Origin: Raphanus sativus
Lineage: Eukaryota; Streptophyta; Magnoliopsida; Brassicales; Brassicaceae
Assembly (NCBI RefSeq): GCF_000801105.2
Contig: NC_079516.1
Location: 11,284,001 to 11,348,000, forward strand
Direction: 5' to 3'
Length of the DNA: 64,000 nt
Shown: positions 57,432 through 64,000 of the stretch, piece by piece
Layout: the number at the start of each line of letters is the position of its first letter
Position numbering within the stretch: the first letter of the stretch is position 1
Program-made: the position numbers and the translations under genes
The notes under the pieces: model-generated
What the model saw: the letters and a program-made list of their open reading frames with translations, nothing else
Told to the model about the DNA's origin: nothing
Database searches by the model: none

Positions 57432-59360
57432 CTAGGAGTTTCCATGCGGCATGCGAAGAAATAATAAGTTTAATATAGTATTTTTAATACTTAGTTTACA
57501 TTTAACACTCTTATTATTTTTATATTTTAACTTTACCAATTAGAAAAAAATAATATCGTAAATTTATCTTTTTATTTGGTTTGATTATTTCAATTTTATT
57601 TAAGTTATAAAAAAATTATAATTACATTAAATAAAAATATTTTTTCTTTCTGTTAAATCATATTTATTAATTAATTATTTTATATATGTCTCTTATCTCC
57701 TAATTTTAAGTATGTCTATATTTAATATTTAAATTTTAATAGATTTACGATTTTTTTATTTTTTTCTAGTTAAAATACATTTATCATCAGCAAAAAATAA
57801 ATGCTAATAAACGTTTTAAACATTTAATCATCAGAAAAAAATAATTGATTAGTATTGTTTTAGGTTTGTATTTCTTAATGTATATTTATAATTAATTTTA
57901 ATAAAATATATATAATTATACAAAATATGATATATAAAATTAATGTCAAAATTATTATATATTTATATTATTTTATTTTATTAAGGTGATAGTCATTATA
58001 TTTTCTTCTGATGGTGATATATTAGTTATTAGTTGTTAATATATATTAAAAGTTTTGCAAAAAATAAATTAAATACATAAATTTACCTTTTTAATAATAA
58101 TAATATATAAGTTAATACTCATTAAAAGTTCTTGCCAAAAAACATAAAATTCTATAAGGAAAGTTTACTTATCACAATTAGGTTAATGCCATTTCATATA
58201 TAATGACCGACTGAAGCCAGAAGCCACCACGAAGTTACCAAAATACCATTGAACGACCAGAAATCCTATTTATGTGTTTTCTAAGCCATTGTTGACGGGT
58301 ACGCTCTTTCTCAAAGTTTTATTCTATTGTTCTTAGTTAGGAGATAAGGTAGGAAATCCTTCAGAGTCTTCATGGAACGTATCCATAGTTTTCAAAATAG
58401 AGAAGGCGTAAGTATTGTGAAAATATTTTATAAATCATGTTAAGAAGGATCATTATTGCTTTGGCCAATTATACATGTCAACTTAATTGATTTATGAACA
58501 TAATATTTAATTTTAATTGATTCTTGTTAACATTATAAATACTATCGCTATACTAAAGATTATGAATTTATTGAATATATGGATTTAAACTTGGTTAGCA
58601 AGATTTTCAAAAAAGCATATAGATTTTTGGAAATTTTAGTTAGCTAAAATAGCTAGGAATGCCGAATGTGATCTTAATTTGTAATATTTTTTAATGTATA
58701 ATTTGATAATGTATATTTTAAAATTTACCCGTTTAAATAATTGTTTGATATGACATTTCTAAACACAACACCGTTTAAATAATTGTTTGATATGACATTT
58801 CTAAACACAACAATTTTATAGTTTAGATTGAAAAAATTAATTTTGTCTTATAAATCATCAATTTTGTCATTCATACTTTGTAGAATATAACATGTATATT
58901 CGCACAAATGTATTTTATTTTTATGGATAAAATTTGATGATAATGTATAATAAAATTGTTGTATATAATATTTAAAATATATGGATCTATATATTTTATG
59001 CTTTTCAAAACATATTATCCTGAATTTACATTGGATAATTATTTATATGAAAATGTAAGTAGCCTAATATATTTATATAATAATATATGAATTAACATTC
59101 TTAGTTGGTGTCGATATTGCAGAAAAACTGATATGGTGATTAAGAAAAACATTGTCTACATGGAAAAGAAAATAATAATCATTTAATTATTTTTTTCCTT
59201 CATTATAGTTACTTTGAATTATTTTAGGAAAACATTAAATACATGAAAAAGACATACATTTTTACATTAGTTTAATTAAATTCTCAGTGGTATTGGATTG
59301 TAAATACTATGCAAGTCTAAGAGATATTATATATGTGTACTTCTATTTTAATATAGTAGA
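57432..59360 (-). mobile_element. Putative Helitron, minus strand
   Basis: The right edge reads, on the minus strand, TCTACTATATTAAAATAGAA from 59360 with host T at 59361. The left edge has CTAG at 57432-57435 and a short CATG-CGG-CATG stem (57443-57453). The interior 58790-59040 is similar to 1820-2060 of the Helitron at 1700-3118 (ACATTTCTRAACA, TTTTATAGTTTARATTGAA, TTTTGTCTT). A 40-bp tandem duplication (GTTTAAATAATTGTTTGATA and flank) lies at 58730-58812. Pairing of the ends is uncertain. Confidence 0.45.
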
Positions 59361-59817
59361 TAAATATTAGTTTATATTTTTGTTATGGAATATAAAATGT
59401 TAAATATATTTTAATTGTAAATTTTTAACTATATAAATTTTATTTTGGATATAAAATATTTTTGATATTATTAAATAAATAAATTAATTATATATAATCA
59501 TTTTTATATATTACAATTAAAATTATTTTTCAAAAGTTTCAAATGGAAAAATTAAACAAAGAATATTTGAGAAGCATTAGCAGCTTGTAAATGTTATTTA
59601 AATAATTGTTGATTGAATACAAATGAAAAAAAATGTTTCTGCAAATTATTTACCGATCAAGGTCTGGTCTTTGTGGAAAGAGTTTACTTGTTGGAATTAA
59701 TAAAATACTTATATATATGTGTAATTGTTTATAAATAAATGAATATATAAATGAAAGGCTTTTAGAGTTCTACGAATTGGGTTGGAAAACGGTCCCAACA
59801 TGTGACTAATACAGTTA
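59361..59817. other. AT-rich spacer, nothing recognised
   Basis: Simple AT-rich sequence with no supported feature. Confidence 0.45.
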
Positions 59818-60671
59818 GGACATCTCCAATTTCGCTCTATTTCATTATAAAATAGAGTTTAGAATAAAAAAGCTTCAATGATATTCTATTTTTCACTTTA
59901 TATAATAGAATAAAAAATAGGATTGTCAATATATACAGTAAGTTATTTTTTGTTCATAACTCTATTTTTACTCTAGAATAGAGTACCAGTAGAAGTATCG
60001 TAACCTAATGATTAAAGTTTAAAGGTTTCTATACCTAAATATGGGGACAAATTCCAGGCTATGTAATTTCTTGTAGATTACAAGAAATCTAAGTTTCAAG
60101 TCCCAGAAAAAAATGATTTATTAAACAATTATGCAGACAACGGAAAAAATGCTTACAAGGGGTTTTCAACATGGTTCAAATAGATCTGGTTAGAAATTGA
60201 TCTTTAAAGGACGACTCAGATGATACAGTTAGGCGTAGATCTTCATAAGGAGGTAGTATTGTCGGTTATCGAATCGTCTATGTAATATTTTTTATAATTG
60301 TAATATCATAATAAGTTGGCATTAAAAAATAGAATACCATGAGAATATACTCCATCTGTTTTTACATAAATGTCATATTGACATTTTTTCATACATATTA
60401 AAAAAGTGATAGAAATATATGTAAGTTGTTATTGATTACACTTCTTGACCAGTAGTATTTGAGATAAATAAAATTATTTATAAAATCATGGATGAAAAAT
60501 ATTACAACTCTATTAAATCAATGCAGGAGAAATACTACAACTCTATAAAATCTATGTAATAAGAAAAAAATTAAAGTGATAATTATTATGAAACATGAGA
60601 AATACTACAATTCTATTATAAAATTACTCTATTTTTGAGTAAAAAAATAAGATGAACCATAGGAGACGTTC
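59818..60671. mobile_element. CATCTCCAA-TIR element, about 850 bp
   Basis: Left end GGACATCTCCAATTTCGCTC, right end ..ACCATAGGAGACGTTC. Sub-terminal CTCTATTTCATTATAAAATA pairs with TCTATTATAAAATTACTCT near 60612. Same family as 55148-56030. A Stowaway-like start (TACTCCATCTGTTTTTACAT, 60349) suggests a nested truncated MITE. Confidence 0.55.
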
Positions 60672-60849
60672 TTAGAGCATCCGCAAAGGAGGATTTAACC
60701 AATCCTTAGCGCGATAACATAGGTTAATTTGATTAAAATATTAATACATATGCTCGATTACGGAAGGATTGATCCTTGAACAAGGATTAGAAGGATCAAG
60801 TCCTTGTGTACGTGTCCGTCGGTGATAGGTAGAGCTTTTGTTTGTGTTT

Positions 60850-61035
<186 letters not shown>

Positions 61036-61451
61036 CATGGCGGTTTGTTCTTCCATCTTTGTTTTTATTCTTATAGTATCTTATGCGGGAATGATTTTGC
61101 CGTAGTTCTTCCGGAATTTGGATTATATCCGCTTGCCGACGAGTTTGATTTGCTGATATTTGCTAATTCATTGTTTATGTTTCTGGAATCAATTTATGAG
61201 TCTATCGGTGTTAATCTGTATATGCAACTCTAGATTGTTTCTTCTATATTACTGTTTCTTGTTCCTTGTTACTCTGATTTTGTTTCACTTTGTACTTCTC
61301 TTTGGTATATATAATTGCTCTTGATACCAATACGAAATTGAATCGAAATATTCCTTTGATTCTTGTTTGGATCTTTACTGTGTGCGTGATGGGATTTGAT
61401 ACATAATGAATGAGAGATATCAAATGATTTTTTTTTTTTGTGTGTGTGTAG

Positions 61452-61570
61452 ACTTGAAGATGCCTCGATACGATGATCGTTACAGCAGCAATGACCGATA
61501 CGGCGGCGCACGTCTCTGTGTGGGACACCTCGGAACGCGATCTTGAACACCTCTTCAGCAAATACGGAAG
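61452..61570 (+). pseudogene. Exon fragment of an RS2Z-type SR splicing factor
   Basis: After an AG acceptor, ATG at 61460 starts MPRYDDRYSSNDRYGGARLC, VGHL, the start of an RRM as in Arabidopsis RS2Z32/33. A deletion near 61525 shifts the frame; the following RDLEHLFSKYGR is in another frame and ends at a GT donor (61571). The zinc knuckles and RS domain are missing, so no splicing factor can be made. Confidence 0.75.
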
Positions 61571-61805
61571 GTACTTTTTGTTTCTCTGTTTTCAGCTCTA
61601 TGTTTGCAAACATAGTTCTCGTTTGAACGTAGTCAGCTTTCTGTGGTTTTGTTTTGGATATGCATCTCTAGGTCAGCTTTTGATAAGGTTTGTAGCAGTC
61701 TTTCTGGACCAAAGCCTAAACAAGGGATGAATTACAGTTGATATGTCTAGTCGTTAGCTTATATGGGTAGGAGTGTTGTGGCTTAACATGTAGTATATAT
61801 TAACT

Positions 61806-61885
61806 TCGATGTTAATGCCTTGAGAAAGCATTCCCACGTCCATGGTGAAAGGCAGTACGTTTGCGATTACCATGGTTGTGATAAG
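61806..61885 (+). pseudogene. C2H2 zinc-finger exon fragment, YY1-like
   Basis: The frame FDVNALRKHSHVHGERQYVC and DYHGCDK, followed by GTGTAG (possible donor), matches the linker-finger pattern LRKH..HxHGERQYVCxxxGCxK of plant YY1-type C2H2 factors. Only one and a half fingers remain. Identification is from the motif only. Confidence 0.6.
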
Positions 61886-62164
61886 GTGTAGTACCAATAT
61901 TCATTCACTTTCTTGATCGTTCAAGGAAAGAAGGTAACTAGTGATCGTGTGTGTGTAACTTAGTTTGATTTTGTCCTTGAAGGAAAGAAGGTAACAAGGG
62001 GCTTCAACAGCTGAAAGGGTGAGATCGTTTAGAAAGGATGAAGACCTGGAACTCAGGTTGCTAACTTGCAAGGGATATGGAGCAGAGACGTTCAGCTGCC
62101 ATGGGAGTTCGTTTTTCTTCCCTTTCTTTTTTTCATCGTTTCTCTTCACTTGTGGTATGTGCAG

Positions 62165-62297
62165 TGGTGCTCCTCACCTGAACATTAATCTCCAGATGAA
62201 CTATTGGCATTCTCTTCCTGCTAATATAAGGGAATGCCAAGAACCGTTGTTTGATTATATGTCTGCTTTAGCTATCAATGGCCGCAAGACAGCACAA
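62165..62297 (+). pseudogene. Exon of a GH95 alpha-L-fucosidase gene
   Basis: Between GTGCAG and GTAAGT (intact splice sites) an open frame reads GAPHLNINLQMNYWHSLPAN, IRECQEPLFDYMSALAINGR and KTAQ. The NINLQMNYW and CQEPLFD blocks are diagnostic of glycoside hydrolase family 95, for example Arabidopsis FUC95A acting on xyloglucan. One exon of a gene of over 800 codons is present, so it is a captured fragment. Confidence 0.75.
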
Positions 62298-62491
62298 GTA
62301 AGTTTCTATCCTTTTTGTATTGATGGTTACATTGTTGACATCAATGTGTGAAGTTTAATCGAAGATGAACAAGATATCAGACTTTTGTTGTGAAACTGTG
62401 TTGTTCTTGCAAACAAAAGTGTCACAGAACATAAACATATTTGATCATATTGCTAATTTTTTTTTATTCCTAAGGATTCAAAATTAGAAAA

Positions 62492-62581
62492 CACCATTGG
62501 ACCTTCTATTTTCAATAGAATTCTTAACTATTCTAAAAAAAAAAAAAAATTAGTTTAATAATCTTAAGGACTCCAATGGTG
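62492..62581. mobile_element. 90-bp MITE with CACCATTGGA ends
   Basis: CACCATTGGACC at the left and GGACTCCAATGGTG at the right are inverted, with an A-run and TTCTTAACTATTCT in the middle. Non-coding. Confidence 0.55.
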
Positions 62582-62603
62582 GTAACACTATTGGAGATGC
62601 TCT

Positions 62604-64000
62604 TACATTTATGGTAATGCCATGGACAAGGTCGGGAAGATAAATAATCTTAATAAAATGCATACGTCAGTTTACTGAAAAAGGTAATGTCTAAAGATAA
62701 GATTTAAACTGTTACATTTATGGTACTGCCATGGACAAGTTGTGATAAAATTGAGAATTAGAAGTCATGAATAGGTGAAGGCCACCAAACATTAGTTGTT
62801 TTTTGCTTACCCGTTAACTTAATTGTAGACTTTTTTTTCAAACTAATGGGGACGATGAGATTAACACAACACGTAATTATTAGTTCCGCTGCCGGCTGGC
62901 TGCTACTACTACTTGATTGATATACCAAACGTTCACGTTACACTGTTTTACTTTTTATACATTAACTTAATATTTTAAAAGTATCTTTTAAATCGCACAA
63001 AAGGTGAGACTATCTTTAACATGTTCCGTCAAACTTTGTTTAAATAATTTGCTTTTTTTCTTTCTTTTAGAGGCAGTTTTTCTCTAATAATTTCAGTCAT
63101 ATACCCCATTTCTTTCATCCATTCTAGAAAAACAAAAAAATTAAAATATTCACGCATACTATAAATAAAAATTGGCTTCCATGTGCTCATGCACAAATAA
63201 ATATTGTAATATACAGAAATAATAATAATTGTCTAATATTTTACTTTCATTTTTATGATTAAAATTGGTTTATAAGGAAAAGATGGGGAAAATATTTGGA
63301 ATATTTTTATGTTATTGTCTTAATTAAACATATGACTATCATATTAAAAATTTGATTGGTTTAGTTATTTTAGGTAAATTTAATTTTATATTTTATTCTG
63401 AACTAAATCCTAATTTCTTGTATTATATATTTGACTAGTTTTGTTAATTTTGTTTAGTTGAATCTGTTTTACACATATATTTATGTATATCTATAAAATT
63501 ATGTATAATTGGTTTTGCAAAACAAAATGAAAAATAAAGTGGTCCTTGGTTTGAAGTTGTACAACTATAATCAATAGATTTTTGAATACGGACTGAAATA
63601 TTTGTGAAATGAAATATTAATTAATTAATTTTTGAATTTATTTATAATTTATGTCATTTTGTAAGTTACATATATAAAACTAAAATTAAAATTATTCTAA
63701 ATAGTATTATTTTGTTAACTCAATTAACCTTTTGTTTTGAATATTAGAATTCATATTAGTTTGATGATCGGGTTTATGATCATTTTATATAATTTAGGAT
63801 TTTGATGATTGGTCTGATGATTTATTTTATGTATGCTTTAATCTTAATGAGATTTGTATGTTTAGATCAACTGAAAATAAATTAAAATGATGATTGGTAC
63901 AGAGTGATATTAATTAATATAATTAATAATTTTAAAATTCTCATGGATTAATATGAATATTTAAAAAATTAATGAAGTTAATAGTATTTTGCTTTCATTT
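62604..64000. other. AT-rich spacer with a short direct repeat
   Basis: TTACATTTATGGTAATGCCA..TGGACAAG occurs at 62604-62631 and again at 62712-62739, with one mismatch. The rest is AT-rich and holds no recognised gene up to the window edge. Confidence 0.5.

Overview
This is a nuclear plant genomic window, very AT-rich, with short GT-AG introns and densely nested transposons. All recognisable genes and captured fragments read like Arabidopsis genes, and the Helitron ends, the GAGCATC MITEs and a 5S rRNA derivative are of crucifer type. The best guess is Brassica or a close relative. No bacterial, organellar or CRISPR content is seen.

Four protein genes have traceable full-length coding sequence. 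They are a PP2-B type F-box/lectin gene (+, 16221-17253, 3 exons), an invertase/pectin methylesterase inhibitor (-, 21088-21660, one exon), a DUF1399/GRDP-like gene (+, 33515-36595, 8 exons, apparently without an ATG) and a 9-lipoxygenase of the LOX1 type (-, 40841-48013, 8 exons, first intron about 4.0 kb). A small conserved-looking 49-residue gene lies at 24232-24381. From memory, the Arabidopsis counterparts are At1g56240/50, At1g56100, At1g56230 and At1g55020, so the window probably matches the chromosome 1 At1g55-56 segment in rearranged order.

Layout: 1-3118 tandem minus-strand Helitron-like copies; 3640-7090 a field of palindromic GACTTAC repeats; 7214-9457 a putative Helitron carrying a Stowaway MITE and a decayed Ty3/gypsy RT fragment; 9458-16000 AT-rich repeats, including a telomere-like inverted repeat; 16076-17253 PP2-B; 17484-20830 Helitron ends, one element complete; 21088-23150 PMEI gene, copia remnant, hAT and other MITEs; 23826-24686 truncated 5S rRNA, small gene and hairpin; 25031-32560 a mosaic of gene fragments split by a recent copia element (25427-30363, TSD AATGG); 33515-36595 DUF1399 gene; 38146-40470 MITEs and repeats; 40841-48013 LOX1 with a Helitron in intron 1; 48247-50510 repeats; 50510-54130 a MITE-like repeat containing a LINE containing a solo LTR; 55148-60671 TIR elements and another Helitron; 60674-62603 a chimera of at least three captured gene fragments (SR splicing factor, YY1-like zinc finger, GH95 alpha-fucosidase); the rest is AT-rich.

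The genes do not form a pathway or operon. The strongest unexplained signals are (a) at least 13 ultra-short poly(A) insertions flanked by 11-19 bp target duplications, (b) the GACTTAC palindrome field, (c) the multi-gene chimeras, and (d) a Helitron in LOX1 whose empty site is preserved in a neighbouring tandem repeat. I found no convincing new molecular system. All similarity statements come from recognition by eye and have not been searched.
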